Source: Lautropia mirabilis (GTDB taxonomy: Bacteria; Pseudomonadota; Gammaproteobacteria; Burkholderiales; Burkholderiaceae_B). Taken from it: a DNA stretch of 64,000 nt. How positions within the stretch are numbered: position 1 is the stretch's first letter; each line of letters starts with the position of its first letter. The stretch is taken from contig CAMCOS010000009.1 in assembly GCA_945876565.1 (NCBI GenBank), forward strand, positions 1 to 64,000, read 5' to 3'. Below the pieces are notes generated by a model. That model saw nothing but the letters and a program-made list of their open reading frames with translations, did no database searches and was not told where the DNA came from. Below, piece after piece: positions 52,133-61,175 of this stretch. The position numbers and the translations under genes are program-made.

Positions 52133-52167
52133 TCAGTTAAATTGGATCACTAATCCAATTTAACTGA
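52133..52167. promoter_or_regulatory. perfect 15-bp palindrome before the DUF4143 ATPase gene
   Basis: TCAGTTAAATTGGAT (52133-52147) and ATCCAATTTAACTGA (52153-52167) are perfect inverted arms around CACTA. It covers the region where the ribosome binding site should be, since the ATG is at 52128. It could be an operator for autoregulation through the winged-helix part or an mRNA hairpin that hides the start. Confidence 0.7.
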
Positions 52168-52310
52168 ATATCACTGCTTTTTCCAGTCTGATTTCGGGTG
52201 TATTTGCAGCGCCGAGACAATGCAATAACTGAGCCTAAGATGTTTGCGGCACGTACGCTGGCTTATTTGCTATGTTTTTGTGCCACGATTTTCATTGCAA
52301 TGATTTACAG

Positions 52311-52339
52311 TTGCCTTTCAATATACTTTTTTATAAAAT
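52311..52339 (+). promoter_or_regulatory. trxC: sigma-70-like promoter of trxC
   Basis: TTGCCT (52311-52316) and TAAAAT (52334-52339) are separated by exactly 17 bp in AT-rich DNA. Transcription would start about 30 bp before the trxC ATG, which has AGGAG 7 nt upstream. No OxyR site could be identified by eye. Confidence 0.65.
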
Positions 52340-52379
52340 ATAGCTATTAAACGCGATCCGTAGCCTTCAGGAGCTTGTC

Positions 52380-52817
52380 ATGCAAATCCGCTGCCCTCAC
52401 TGCAACAAACTCAATCGTGTTGACGAGGCACGCTTGGGCGACCACCCAAACTGTGGTGCTTGTGGCGAGTCACTGCTGGCCGGTGTGCTCTCGGTCGACA
52501 GCCAGGGGCTTGACGATTTGCTCAAACAATCCAGTCTGCCCGTGCTAGTAGACTTCTGGGCTCCTTGGTGTGGACCCTGCCGGATGTTTGCACCCACCTT
52601 TGAAGCCGCAGCAAAGAAACACGGTGAGAAAGTTATTTTTGCGAAACTCGACACCGAAGCCAACCAGGCCGCGGGCACCAAATTCAACATCCGATCGATC
52701 CCCACACTGGCCGTGTTTCACCGTGGCGCGGAACTCGGTAGAGTCTCAGGTGCCCTGCCGCCGGCGCAACTCGAAGAACTCGTCACCAATGTGCTGGGGC
52801 AAGTGGCTAGGGTTTAG
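52380..52817 (+). CDS. trxC: thioredoxin TrxC (thioredoxin 2)
   Basis: This 145-aa cytosolic thiol-disulfide reductase has an N-terminal zinc-binding part with two CxxC pairs (CPHC near residue 5 and CGAC near residue 25). The thioredoxin domain has the active site APWCGPCRMF and the cis-Pro segment RSIPTLAVF. The zinc module distinguishes it from TrxA. It is transcribed alone from a promoter at 52311 and convergently with pyk. Confidence 0.95.
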   Translation: MQIRCPHCNKLNRVDEARLGDHPNCGACGESLLAGVLSVDSQGLDDLLKQSSLPVLVDFWAPWCGPCRMFAPTFEAAAKKHGEKVIFAKLDTEANQAAGTKFNIRSIPTLAVFHRGAELGRVSGALPPAQLEELVTNVLGQVARV

Positions 52818-52825
52818 TCCTGGGG

Positions 52826-52849
52826 CTAGGCTTGGCACTAGGCTTGGCA
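52826..52849. repeat. 12-bp tandem repeat, 2 copies
   Basis: CTAGGCTTGGCA is repeated twice, in the short gap between the convergent trxC and pyk genes, ending at the base before the pyk stop region. Confidence 0.9.
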
Positions 52850-54283
52850 CTACTCAAGCCAGGCAATGCGCAGCACATTGGTGGTGCCCGAGACCCCAAA
52901 GGGTGTGCCCGCAGCAATCAATACCGCCAACCCCGGCGCGCCAAACCCATGGCGCTTGACCTCGCGAATGGCGTGTTCTGCTACCTCATCAATGCTCTTG
53001 ATGTCGATGGCTTGGGTCGAGTGCACCCCCCAGACCAAGGTCAAACGCCTGGCCACTTCAAGGTTAGGCGTCATGCTCAGAATCGGGGTTTTAGGGCGCT
53101 CATGCGCCACGCGCAAGGCACTCGACCCCGACGAAGTGTAGGCAACGGTGGCCGCAACAGGCAAGGTCTCAGCCACGGTTCGGATGGCCGCCGAAATCGC
53201 ATCTGACGCGGTCGTGTCCCGATAAGCCTGCACCGCCTGCATGGTGCCCTTTTGCAGAGGATCGGATTCAGTCGCACACAGAATCCGGTTCATCATCGAC
53301 ACCGCTTCAATCGGGTACTGGCCTGCGGCTGACTCAGCTGACAACATCACGGCATCCACACCGTCGTAGATAGCACCGGCCACGTCACTGACTTCCGCAC
53401 GGGTCGGCACGGGCGAGGTAATCATGGACTCCAGCATTTGCGTGGCCACCACCACGGGCTTACCCAACTCTCGGCAGGTACGGATAATGCGCTTCTGTAG
53501 CACTGGCACATCTTCAGGCGCGCATTCCACACCCAAGTCACCGCGCGCGACCATAATCCCATCTGAAATCCGCACGATCTCCTCCAAGGACTCAATCGCT
53601 GCAGGCTTTTCCAGCTTGGCCATGACCCAAGCCCGGCCATTGACAATGCCTTTGAGTTCTTCAATGTCATCTGGTCGCTGCACAAATGACAAAGCCACCC
53701 AGTCAACACCCAAGGACAAACCAAATTCCAAATCCTTGCGGTCTTTTTCGGTCAATGGCGAGAGCGGCAATAGCGCTCCCGGCACGTTGACACCCTTGCG
53801 ATCAGACAGGACGCCATCGTTGAGCACTTCGACCTTGGCACGCTTGCCATCGCAGACCAACACCTTCAAGCGCACCTTGCCATCATCAATCAAGAGGTGA
53901 TCACCGGCTTTGACGGCCACAAAAATCTCCGGGTGCAACAACGGCACGCGGCTGGCATTGCCAGGCTCAGGGCTCATGTCAAGCGTGATCTGCTGACCCA
54001 CTGACACTTTGATCTTGCCGCCCTCAATCGTGCCGAGTCTTAATTTAGGCCCTTGCAAGTCCAACAATATCCCGACCGGCCGACCGATTTCTTTTTCAAT
54101 TGCGCGCACCGCATCGTAGCGAGCACGGTGGTCCTCGTGGCTGCCGTGGCTGAAATTGAATCGAAACACATCAACGCCAGCCGCAAACAGTTCTCGGATC
54201 ACCTCGGGATCGGTGCTCGCCGGCCCCAGGGTCGCCAGGATCTTGGCGTTGCGGTCACGGTGTGAAATGGCATCAAGCTTCAT
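52850..54283 (-). CDS. pyk: pyruvate kinase
   Basis: This 477-aa glycolytic enzyme transfers phosphate from phosphoenolpyruvate to ADP. NAKILATLGPASTD at the start, FRFNFSHGSHEDH, GILLDLQGPKLRLG and MVARGDLGVECAPEDVP are present. The signature AKLEKPAAIESLEEI carries the catalytic Lys, and ATQMLESMITSPVPTRAEVSDVA is typical. Length and domain order are normal. It is a monocistronic gene next to pckG, so two enzymes of the PEP node lie together. Confidence 0.97.
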   Translation of the reverse strand: MKLDAISHRDRNAKILATLGPASTDPEVIRELFAAGVDVFRFNFSHGSHEDHRARYDAVRAIEKEIGRPVGILLDLQGPKLRLGTIEGGKIKVSVGQQITLDMSPEPGNASRVPLLHPEIFVAVKAGDHLLIDDGKVRLKVLVCDGKRAKVEVLNDGVLSDRKGVNVPGALLPLSPLTEKDRKDLEFGLSLGVDWVALSFVQRPDDIEELKGIVNGRAWVMAKLEKPAAIESLEEIVRISDGIMVARGDLGVECAPEDVPVLQKRIIRTCRELGKPVVVATQMLESMITSPVPTRAEVSDVAGAIYDGVDAVMLSAESAAGQYPIEAVSMMNRILCATESDPLQKGTMQAVQAYRDTTASDAISAAIRTVAETLPVAATVAYTSSGSSALRVAHERPKTPILSMTPNLEVARRLTLVWGVHSTQAIDIKSIDEVAEHAIREVKRHGFGAPGLAVLIAAGTPFGVSGTTNVLRIAWLE

Positions 54284-54457
54284 GAGGTTCCTTCAAGGTT
54301 TACTGTGGGGCTACCGAGTCGTTAATGAGGAATCACTTGGGCATGGTTTCTTGGCCAACAAAAAAACTGCCCCCACCCATCTTGCGACGGACAGGGACAA
54401 ATGACAAGCTAAACATGGCGGTTATGGGCCTGAGGACCAATCTAGTTTGACAATCCC

Positions 54458-56317
54458 TCACACCGGCTGGGTCAGTCTGGCTTCGAGATCCGCCCGAATC
54501 TGCTTCAAATGCGAAGGCAAACCATGCGCGAGCCTGTCAAACAGTTCGTCATGAAGTTTGAACTCTGCTTGCCAGGCATTCGGGTCAATCGAAGTAATCG
54601 ATGCAAACAACTGTTCAGAGAAATTAAGCCCTTCCCAGTCGATATCCTCGTAGCGAGGCGTGACACCCAAAACGTGTTCTTCGCCGCCAGCCTCACGCTC
54701 AATGCGCGCCAGCATCCACTTCAGCACCCGAGCGTTCTCACTAAAGCCTGGCCACACAAAGCGGCCATTTTCATCGGTGCGAAACCAGTTCACACAAAAG
54801 ATCGCTGGCAACTTCGCACCCTCGGCCTGCATGCGTTGACCCAACTGCAACCAGTGCTCAAAGTACTCGGCCATGTTGTAGCCACAAAACGGCAACATGG
54901 CGAACGGATCGCGGCGCACCACGCCTTGCTGGCCCATCGCGGCTGCCGTGGTTTCTGAACCCATGGTGGCAGCCATGTATACACCCTCTTGCCAGCTGCG
55001 CGCCTCGGTCACCAAAGGTACAGTGCTCGAGCGGCGCCCCCCGAAAATAAAGGCATCGATTTCCACGCCAGCCGGGTCATCCCAGGCCTCGTCCAAGACC
55101 GGGTTCTGCGTGGCCGAGACAGTAAAGCGCGCATTCGGGTGCGCGGCTTTGACACCTTCTTTGGCATTCTCAGGCGTCCAGTGATTGCCCTTCCAGTCAA
55201 TGCAGTGGGCCGGCGGCACTTTGGTCATGCCCTCCCACCAGACATCGCCATCGTCGGTTAAGGCGACGTTGGTAAAGATCACGTTCTCGTTCAAGGACGC
55301 CATGCAGTTGTAGTTGGACTGTTCATTGGTCCCGGGTGCCACACCAAAATAACCTGCCTCTGGGTTGATGGCTCTCAGACGTCCATTAGCATCGGGCTTA
55401 ATCCATGCAATGTCATCACCAATGGTGGTGATCTCCCACCCTTGCTGCGACAGGCCAGACGGCGGAATCAGCATGGCGAAGTTGGTTTTACCGCAAGCCG
55501 ATGGGAAAGCCGCCGCCACGTGATACTTCTTGCCCCAAGGGGCTTTCACGCCAAGAATCAACATGTGTTCTGCCAACCAGCCCGTGCCTTCTTTGGCGGC
55601 AGCACGTCCCATCGTGGAGGCAATGCGTAACGCAAAGCATTTCTTACCCAACAACGCGTTTCCACCATAGCCCGAACCGTAAGACCAGATCTCGCGAGTG
55701 GCCGGAAAATGCACGATGTACTTGGTCGAGTTGCACGGCCAGGCCACATCGGCTTGACCATTGGCCAAGGGCGCACCCACGGTGTGCACGCACGGCACAA
55801 ACGCCCCATCCGAACCCAACACGTCGTATACCGCACGGCCCATGCGGGTCATCATCCGCATGTTGACCACCACATAAGGCGAATCCGAGATCTCAATGCC
55901 GATCTGGGCAATGGGTGAACCTAGAGGTCCCATGGAAAAAGGCACCACATACATGGTGCGGCCTTGCATACAACCATCAAAGAGCTCACCGAGCGTCTGG
56001 CGCATTTCATTGGGCGCGATCCAGTTGTTGGTCGGGCCAGCCTCTTCTTGCTTGTCCGTACAAATAAAGGTGCGGTCTTCAACACGCGCCACATCGTCCG
56101 CAGACGAACGAGCCAAAAAGGAGTTGGGGCGCTTGGCAGGGTTTAGGCGAATGAGCGTGCCGGCTTGAACCATCTGCTCGCACAGGCGATCGTATTCCGA
56201 TTGTGACCCGTCACACCACACAATCTCTTTGGGTTTGGTCGTGGCAGCGATCTGCGCCACCCAGCGCTTGATGCCTTCATGCTTTACATAATCAGGAGCC
56301 TGAATTGTCTCGTTCAT
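54458..56317 (-). CDS. pckG: phosphoenolpyruvate carboxykinase (GTP)
   Basis: This 619-aa gluconeogenic enzyme converts oxaloacetate and GTP to PEP, GDP and CO2. The P-loop region [13 protein letters not shown] contains the hyper-reactive Cys typical of the GTP-type enzyme. Other features are [24 protein letters not shown] (in parts), [17 protein letters not shown] and [19 protein letters not shown] 56317 is the family start; the frame is open to 56365. It is transcribed alone. Confidence 0.97.
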   Translation of the reverse strand: MNETIQAPDYVKHEGIKRWVAQIAATTKPKEIVWCDGSQSEYDRLCEQMVQAGTLIRLNPAKRPNSFLARSSADDVARVEDRTFICTDKQEEAGPTNNWIAPNEMRQTLGELFDGCMQGRTMYVVPFSMGPLGSPIAQIGIEISDSPYVVVNMRMMTRMGRAVYDVLGSDGAFVPCVHTVGAPLANGQADVAWPCNSTKYIVHFPATREIWSYGSGYGGNALLGKKCFALRIASTMGRAAAKEGTGWLAEHMLILGVKAPWGKKYHVAAAFPSACGKTNFAMLIPPSGLSQQGWEITTIGDDIAWIKPDANGRLRAINPEAGYFGVAPGTNEQSNYNCMASLNENVIFTNVALTDDGDVWWEGMTKVPPAHCIDWKGNHWTPENAKEGVKAAHPNARFTVSATQNPVLDEAWDDPAGVEIDAFIFGGRRSSTVPLVTEARSWQEGVYMAATMGSETTAAAMGQQGVVRRDPFAMLPFCGYNMAEYFEHWLQLGQRMQAEGAKLPAIFCVNWFRTDENGRFVWPGFSENARVLKWMLARIEREAGGEEHVLGVTPRYEDIDWEGLNFSEQLFASITSIDPNAWQAEFKLHDELFDRLAHGLPSHLKQIRADLEARLTQPV

Positions 56318-56383
56318 GGTTAGATGTCGTGAAATGGTTAAATTTAGGTGATCTGATCTTAGCACCTCGAAGACCAGCCGTAA

Positions 56384-56442
56384 CTAGTGACACCCCTAGT
56401 GACACTCCTGATTACCCCCCGGTTACCCCCCGGTTACCCCCA
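56384..56442. repeat. two adjoining short tandem duplications (12 and 11 bp)
   Basis: CTAGTGACACCC is followed by CTAGTGACACTC (56384-56407), then GGTTACCCCCC by GGTTACCCCCA (56421-56442). They lie in the divergent region between pckG and the ClC gene. Confidence 0.85.
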
Positions 56443-56547
56443 GTGAAGCCCCCCCGGGTAAAGCTTGCATTCAGGCCCGATGGTCAGCCGGCTGCTTTCC
56501 GTAAACATAACCATCGTGATCAATCACGTTACGATTGTTAAATTGTG

Positions 56548-56586
56548 ACTTGCCGCCACCACTTGCCGCCACCACTTGCCGCCACC
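56548..56586. repeat. 13-bp tandem repeat, 3 copies
   Basis: ACTTGCCGCCACC is repeated exactly three times, 28 bp before the likely start of the ClC gene. Confidence 0.95.
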
Positions 56587-56613
56587 CAGACAAACCGCCC
56601 TGCGACCCTGCCA

Positions 56614-57990
56614 ATGACTAGCCCTGACAGCCCAAATAACAGCCCAAATAACAGCAAGCGGCCAGCCAATCAGACCCCCGACGATGAGTCTTTTGCGCAC
56701 ATCAACCAGGGGCTGATCCAGCTGCTGGCGGTTGCGTCCATCGCCGGGGTTGGCGTGGGTCTGGTGGGCGGCAGCTTTCATTGGTTGCTGGTGCACGGTG
56801 GTGCTGGGTTTGCTGAGATGCTAGCGCACTGGAAAGAATACGGCATCTGGGGAATGCCGGGCTGGGTCGCTGCCATGGTGCTAGTCGGTGTCTGCGTTGC
56901 CTTGGCGCGCTGGCTAGTGACCTTGGCACCGGCATCAGCCGGCAGTGGTGTTCAGCACGTTGAAGCGGTGATGCGCGAAGAGGCGCAGCCTGCACCGTTT
57001 CGGGTGCTGCCCATCAAGTTCATTGGCGGGCTACTGGTCATGCTGCCAGGATTAGCCCTGGGGCGCGAAGGCCCCACCATTCAGATGGCTGCGGTCATTG
57101 GCACGCAGTTTGGCAAGATTTTCAGGCTTGCCCGTGAAGACCGCTTCATGCTGTATACGGCCGTCGCAGGCTCTGGTCTATCGGTGGCCTTTAATGCGCC
57201 ACTGGCAGGTGCTGCGTTTGTGATCGAAGAAGTGGCCAGACGGGTGACCGCCAGACGAATGCTGGTGACCCTGGTGGCAGTCGGCACCGCGATGGCCGTC
57301 TACCGAGGGTATTTCGGGAACCACACGAACTTCGATGTCAGCGCGTTTTTGCCAGCCACCACCACTGAGTACATCGGTTATGCGATTTTTGGGGCGGCCA
57401 TGGGTGCGCTCGGCGTGGCTTACAACAACAGTGTACTGTTTGGACTTTATACCTTTGGCAAGATCGCGCCTTCAGTGTCACCGATTGCCAAAGCAGGCTT
57501 AATTGGTGCGGGCTTGGGTTTACTGGCCTATTGGCAGCCGCAGTGGATGGGAGGTGGCGAAATCCAGGCCAATATGGTGCTGGCGGGGCAATTTGGCCCG
57601 AGCGCCTTGGTCATCCTGTTTGTGGCGCGCTGGGTGCTGGGCCCACTGTCCTACTCCATGGGCACGCCGGGCGGACTCTTTGCGCCACTGCTGCTAGTGG
57701 GGGCTTTAGCCGGCGCTCTGTTTGCACATGGGGCGAATTTCATCTTGCCCGAGGCCGTGGGCTTGACACCCACCGCGTTTGCGTTGGTCGGCATGTCAGC
57801 GTTCTTCACCGCGGTGGTCAGAGCCCCTTTTACGGGGGTTTTATTAATCACCGAAATGTGTGGTTCCGTGTCGCTGATCATCCCCATGGTGATTGCGGGC
57901 GTGACAGCCACCGTGGTTGCTGACCTGATGAACGGCGAACCAATCTATGACTCGCTCAGAGCCCGCATGCCGCCGGCAAGCAGGCGTTAA
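56614..57990 (+). CDS. ClC-family chloride channel/antiporter
   Basis: The 458-aa product is a ClC-type anion transporter with many membrane helices. LALGREGPTIQMAA carries the gating Glu, SVAFNAPLAGAAFVIEE is the second signature, and GTPGGLFAPLLLVG the third. The first selectivity motif reads GSGVQHVE rather than the common GSGIP. The N-terminal 35 residues are polar with a 12-bp repeat (Asn-Ser-Pro-Asn). The start at ATG 56614 is preferred; the frame is open from 56545. No CBS domains are present. Confidence 0.9.
   Translation: MTSPDSPNNSPNNSKRPANQTPDDESFAHINQGLIQLLAVASIAGVGVGLVGGSFHWLLVHGGAGFAEMLAHWKEYGIWGMPGWVAAMVLVGVCVALARWLVTLAPASAGSGVQHVEAVMREEAQPAPFRVLPIKFIGGLLVMLPGLALGREGPTIQMAAVIGTQFGKIFRLAREDRFMLYTAVAGSGLSVAFNAPLAGAAFVIEEVARRVTARRMLVTLVAVGTAMAVYRGYFGNHTNFDVSAFLPATTTEYIGYAIFGAAMGALGVAYNNSVLFGLYTFGKIAPSVSPIAKAGLIGAGLGLLAYWQPQWMGGGEIQANMVLAGQFGPSALVILFVARWVLGPLSYSMGTPGGLFAPLLLVGALAGALFAHGANFILPEAVGLTPTAFALVGMSAFFTAVVRAPFTGVLLITEMCGSVSLIIPMVIAGVTATVVADLMNGEPIYDSLRARMPPASRR
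56627..56650. repeat. 12-bp tandem repeat, 2 copies, in-frame in the ClC gene
   Basis: ACAGCCCAAATA is repeated twice and followed by ACAGCA, encoding Asn-Ser-Pro-Asn units at the polar N-terminus. Confidence 0.9.
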
Positions 57991-58002
57991 TGCAACGTTA
58001 CA

Positions 58003-59091
58003 TTATCGAGATGCACCCGCGTGCATGTGCGTGAGCGCCTGATAAAACTGCTGTGTTGCAATTGGCCAGGTGAACTCAGCGGCACGTCTGGTAGCGGCCG
58101 ATCGGTCAATATCCAGGCACCCCAGACACGCTTGCTTTAAGTCCTCACTCAAAACCCCTGCGCCTGAATTGCCCACCACATCGATGGGGCCCGGCACCGG
58201 AAATGCGGCCACAGGCAATCCACAAGCCATGGCCTCGACCATCACCAAACCAAAGGTGTCGGTCACACTCGGGAATACAAAGACATCCGCTTCGCTATAG
58301 AGCCTAGCCAATTCATCCTGGGCGATGACGCCAATGTATCGGGCACTGGGATATTTGCGCTTTAACTCTGCAGCCATGGGCCCTTCACCTGCGACCCATT
58401 TCTGCCCGGGCAAGTCTAGCTTTAAAAATGCCTCGACATTTTTTTCAATGGCAAGACGACCTACGCACAGGAATATTGGGTTGTCTTTGTTGGGTGGCTT
58501 TTGTTCGATGCGCGGATAAAAGATATCGTGTGCCACCCCGCGCGACCAATGCACGACATTCTTGAAACCTCGATCATTTAAGTCCTCAACGATGCCTGGC
58601 GTGGGTGCGAGCACCGACGAAGCAGGTCCATGGAACTTGCGAAACAGCGCATAAGACCAGTTCAGCGGTACACCGATTCGTGCCTTAACGTACTCCGGAA
58701 AGCGGGTGTGGTAAGCCGTGGTGAACGCCCAGCCTTGGCGCAGTGCAGCTTGACGAGCAGCCCAGCCAAGCGGACCTTCTGTTGCGATGTGCAACGCATC
58801 AGGATTGAACTGCTCGATCATTGCCTGCACGCGCCGGCTAGACGTCAGTGACAACCGTATCTCTGGGTAGCTCGGACACGGCAAGGTTTTAAAGGACAAG
58901 GGCGTGAGCATTTCGACTTCAACGCCCATGGCTTGCAAATGCGCGCGGGTGTTGCCTAGGGTACGAACCACGCCATTGACCTGTGGCTGCCAAGCATCCG
59001 TGACAATCAACAAACGCTGAATGGCATGGACCTTAGCCGGAGACTCGGGCAGCGATGGCGTGCTCGGGTTGGTGTTGGGTATCGTTGACAC
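58003..59091 (-). CDS. glycosyltransferase, GT4 type (MgtA/PimB-like)
   Basis: This 362-aa GT-B enzyme shows LLIVTDAWQPQVNGVVRTL (N-terminal Rossmann part), LHIATEGPLGWAARQ, TTAYHTRFPEYV and FLCVGRLAIEKNVEAFL. The acidic motif DTFGLVMVEAMACGLPVAAF is also present. The pattern resembles glycosyltransferases that add mannose or glucose to lipid acceptors. I chose GTG 59091 because AGGA lies 6 nt upstream; the frame is open to 59181. It overlaps the phosphoesterase gene by 59 nt, so the two are coupled and probably act on the same lipid pathway. Confidence 0.87.
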   Translation of the reverse strand: MSTIPNTNPSTPSLPESPAKVHAIQRLLIVTDAWQPQVNGVVRTLGNTRAHLQAMGVEVEMLTPLSFKTLPCPSYPEIRLSLTSSRRVQAMIEQFNPDALHIATEGPLGWAARQAALRQGWAFTTAYHTRFPEYVKARIGVPLNWSYALFRKFHGPASSVLAPTPGIVEDLNDRGFKNVVHWSRGVAHDIFYPRIEQKPPNKDNPIFLCVGRLAIEKNVEAFLKLDLPGQKWVAGEGPMAAELKRKYPSARYIGVIAQDELARLYSEADVFVFPSVTDTFGLVMVEAMACGLPVAAFPVPGPIDVVGNSGAGVLSEDLKQACLGCLDIDRSAATRRAAEFTWPIATQQFYQALTHMHAGASR

Positions 59092-59938
59092 GATGTCCTG
59101 GGTGCTCTCGGTCGTCTTCAACAACTTTCTCTCCTGCCATGGCCCGATAGGGCCAATGAATGAGTTTGAGTTCACCCTCATGGGTTTCGACCAGCGCGGT
59201 TAGGCTCTCGACCCAGTCGCCATCGTTGCAATACAAGGTGCCATCAATGTCACGCATCTCAGCTTTGTGGATGTGGCCGCACACCACCCCATCAAAGCCA
59301 CGCTGCCTGGCTTCGTTGGTGACAGCCTCTTCGAATGAATTGATGAAAGAAACGGCGTTTTTGACCTTGTGCTTTAGATATTGCGACAGTGACCAGTACG
59401 ACAAGCCGAATCGATGCCGCCAGCGGTTGAAACTGTTGTTCAGTTTCAGCACCAAGGTGTAGAGCGTATCGCCCACGTACGCTAACCACTTGGCATGCTG
59501 GATCACCCCATCAAAATAATCCCCATGCGTAACCAGCAGCTTCTTGCCGTTTAGCATGTGGTGGGTCGCTTCATTGACTATCCGGATATCACCAAAGGCC
59601 AGCCCAATAAACTGGCGCAACACTTCGTCGTGGTTGCCCGCCACATAGGTCACACGCGTGCCCTTGCGCGACTTGCGCAATACTTTTTGCACGACATCGT
59701 TGTGCGACTGTTTCCAGTACCACTGCTTGCGCAACTGCCAGCCGTCAATAATGTCACCAACCAGATACAAGTCCCAAGACTGGTTGTGACGCAAAAAATC
59801 CAGCAGAAACTCGGCCTGACAGCCGGCGGTACCGAGGTGGACATCTGAGATCCAGACGGCACGGTAATGGGCATGAACCCGTGGCGGCGTCTCAAGCGGC
59901 GATGTTTGCAACGATGTTTGCTTTGGTTTCGCATTCAT
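59033..59938 (-). CDS. LpxH-like metallophosphoesterase (UDP-2,3-diacylglucosamine hydrolase family)
   Basis: This 301-aa calcineurin-type enzyme shows all metal motifs: ISDVHLG, VGDIIDGWQL, VAGNHDEVLR, VTHGDYFDGV and VCGHIHKAEMRDI. The family includes LpxH, but this longer group, often paired with a glycosyltransferase, is of uncertain substrate. The C-terminal 40 residues (in the overlap with the glycosyltransferase frame) are polar and may be under weak constraint. ATG 59938 fits the family; the frame is open to 59986. Confidence 0.86.
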   Translation of the reverse strand: MNAKPKQTSLQTSPLETPPRVHAHYRAVWISDVHLGTAGCQAEFLLDFLRHNQSWDLYLVGDIIDGWQLRKQWYWKQSHNDVVQKVLRKSRKGTRVTYVAGNHDEVLRQFIGLAFGDIRIVNEATHHMLNGKKLLVTHGDYFDGVIQHAKWLAYVGDTLYTLVLKLNNSFNRWRHRFGLSYWSLSQYLKHKVKNAVSFINSFEEAVTNEARQRGFDGVVCGHIHKAEMRDIDGTLYCNDGDWVESLTALVETHEGELKLIHWPYRAMAGEKVVEDDREHPGHRVNDTQHQPEHAIAARVSG

Positions 59939-60064
59939 GGAACGATATGTTGCCCCCGGCGTTTGACACCGAGGTTGCAGCACCATGAACTTTGCGTGAC
60001 AGCGGCAGATTTACAACAAAACCCAAACCGTCAGGCACATATCGAGCACACATCCGGCACAAAC

Positions 60065-61045
60065 CTAGGCCAGCGAATCAATGTACTGATGAATGATGTC
60101 GTGAAACGACTGGTCTGGCGTCAAACCCAGTGCCTGAGCCCGGCTAGATTCAAACGCACCGGGCCAGCTACCCACCACCTTGGCAATGGTGGCATCAAGT
60201 TCGAGACTGACCAATGCCCGCGTGTCCGGGCCTGCGATGTCTTCCAGCGCAGCCAACATATCAGCCACTGTCAAACTCAAAGGCGGCAGGTTAATCGCCG
60301 TGCGGCCCGCGAGCTCATCTCTGGCCGCCTCAGCAACACGCAAAATACCGGCGATGGTATTGCGCGGCGAGGCCAGTGCCACGCGAGTGCTGGGGTCTAC
60401 CGGACAGATTGCCGGTTCACCGGCAAGTGGCTCACGAATCATGCCGGACAGAAAGCTCGAGGCAGCGCCATTGGGGCGGCCAGGCCGCACAGACACCGTC
60501 ATCAGCCTAGCGACCCGTCCATCGATGTAGCCCTTGCGGGTGTAGTCAGCGATCAGTTGCTCACACACAAACTTGTGCACGCCGTAGCTTGATTGAGGCA
60601 CGGGCAACGTCGAGTCAGTAATGACCTCAGGTAGAGGCACACCGACATCACCCCCAAACACAGCAACCGAACTGGCAAAAAACAGTTTAGCGACCACGCC
60701 TGTCTGCGAATGTTGCGTGCGCAACTTCTCCAGCAAGGCTTGGGTGGTCGCCAAATTGGCGCGCAAACCCAAGGAGAAGTCCGCTTCACATTCGGCTGAG
60801 ACGGCCGAGGCCAAGTGGAACACGCCGTCATAGACACCCTCAAAGTGCTCAGGCAAGCTTTCAAGCAAATCCCCTTGGTGCAATTGCACGCGAGCATCTT
60901 GCACAATGGCTGGGTCACTTGAAGCCACCATGTCAGTGAGCACCAGCGATTCGATCGCCTGGCCATTGAAATGCGAACGGGCAAGCAATTCGCGAGTCAG
61001 TTCACGCCCAAGGAAACCAGCCGCACCGGTAATTAACAGCTTCAT
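60065..61045 (-). CDS. denD: NAD-dependent epimerase/dehydratase, D-erythronate dehydrogenase-like
   Basis: This 326-aa extended SDR has the nucleotide motif LLITGAAGFLGRELTREL, LTDM with an acidic residue for NAD, and VFHLASAVSAECEADFSLG. The catalytic-region patterns FFASSVAVFGG and YGVHKFVCEQLIADY contain the Ser, Tyr and Lys. The pattern matches DenD, which oxidises D-erythronate at C2. The other genes of that pathway are not in this window, but a TRAP permease pair lies about 0.7 kb away. The substrate assignment is therefore moderate. Confidence 0.78.
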   Translation of the reverse strand: MKLLITGAAGFLGRELTRELLARSHFNGQAIESLVLTDMVASSDPAIVQDARVQLHQGDLLESLPEHFEGVYDGVFHLASAVSAECEADFSLGLRANLATTQALLEKLRTQHSQTGVVAKLFFASSVAVFGGDVGVPLPEVITDSTLPVPQSSYGVHKFVCEQLIADYTRKGYIDGRVARLMTVSVRPGRPNGAASSFLSGMIREPLAGEPAICPVDPSTRVALASPRNTIAGILRVAEAARDELAGRTAINLPPLSLTVADMLAALEDIAGPDTRALVSLELDATIAKVVGSWPGAFESSRAQALGLTPDQSFHDIIHQYIDSLA

Positions 61046-61073
61046 AAGCCAGACACCGTCAAAGTGAGTATTA

Positions 61074-61090
61074 AGTGATGAGTGATGAGT
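61074..61090. repeat. 7-bp tandem repeat, about 2.5 copies
   Basis: AGTGATG repeats at 61074 and 61081, followed by AGTGC, in the leader of the denD-like gene. Confidence 0.7.
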
Positions 61091-61175
61091 GCTAAGTGGA
61101 AAGTATATGTTGTGGGTATTGAGCTCTGCCCAACAGCGGGGTAATGATATATACCAATGGTGTTTGCAGATGATA

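Noticed and set aside
52240-52350. 36-codon hydrophobic frame upstream of trxC
   Set aside because: It has no ribosome binding site and overlaps the trxC promoter; the AT-rich DNA easily gives Phe/Ile/Tyr codons.
56340-56400. Fluoride riboswitch before the ClC gene
   Set aside because: An AGGTG/CACCT pairing is visible, but the conserved fluoride-aptamer core is not, and the protein has the ordinary chloride-type GREGP motif.
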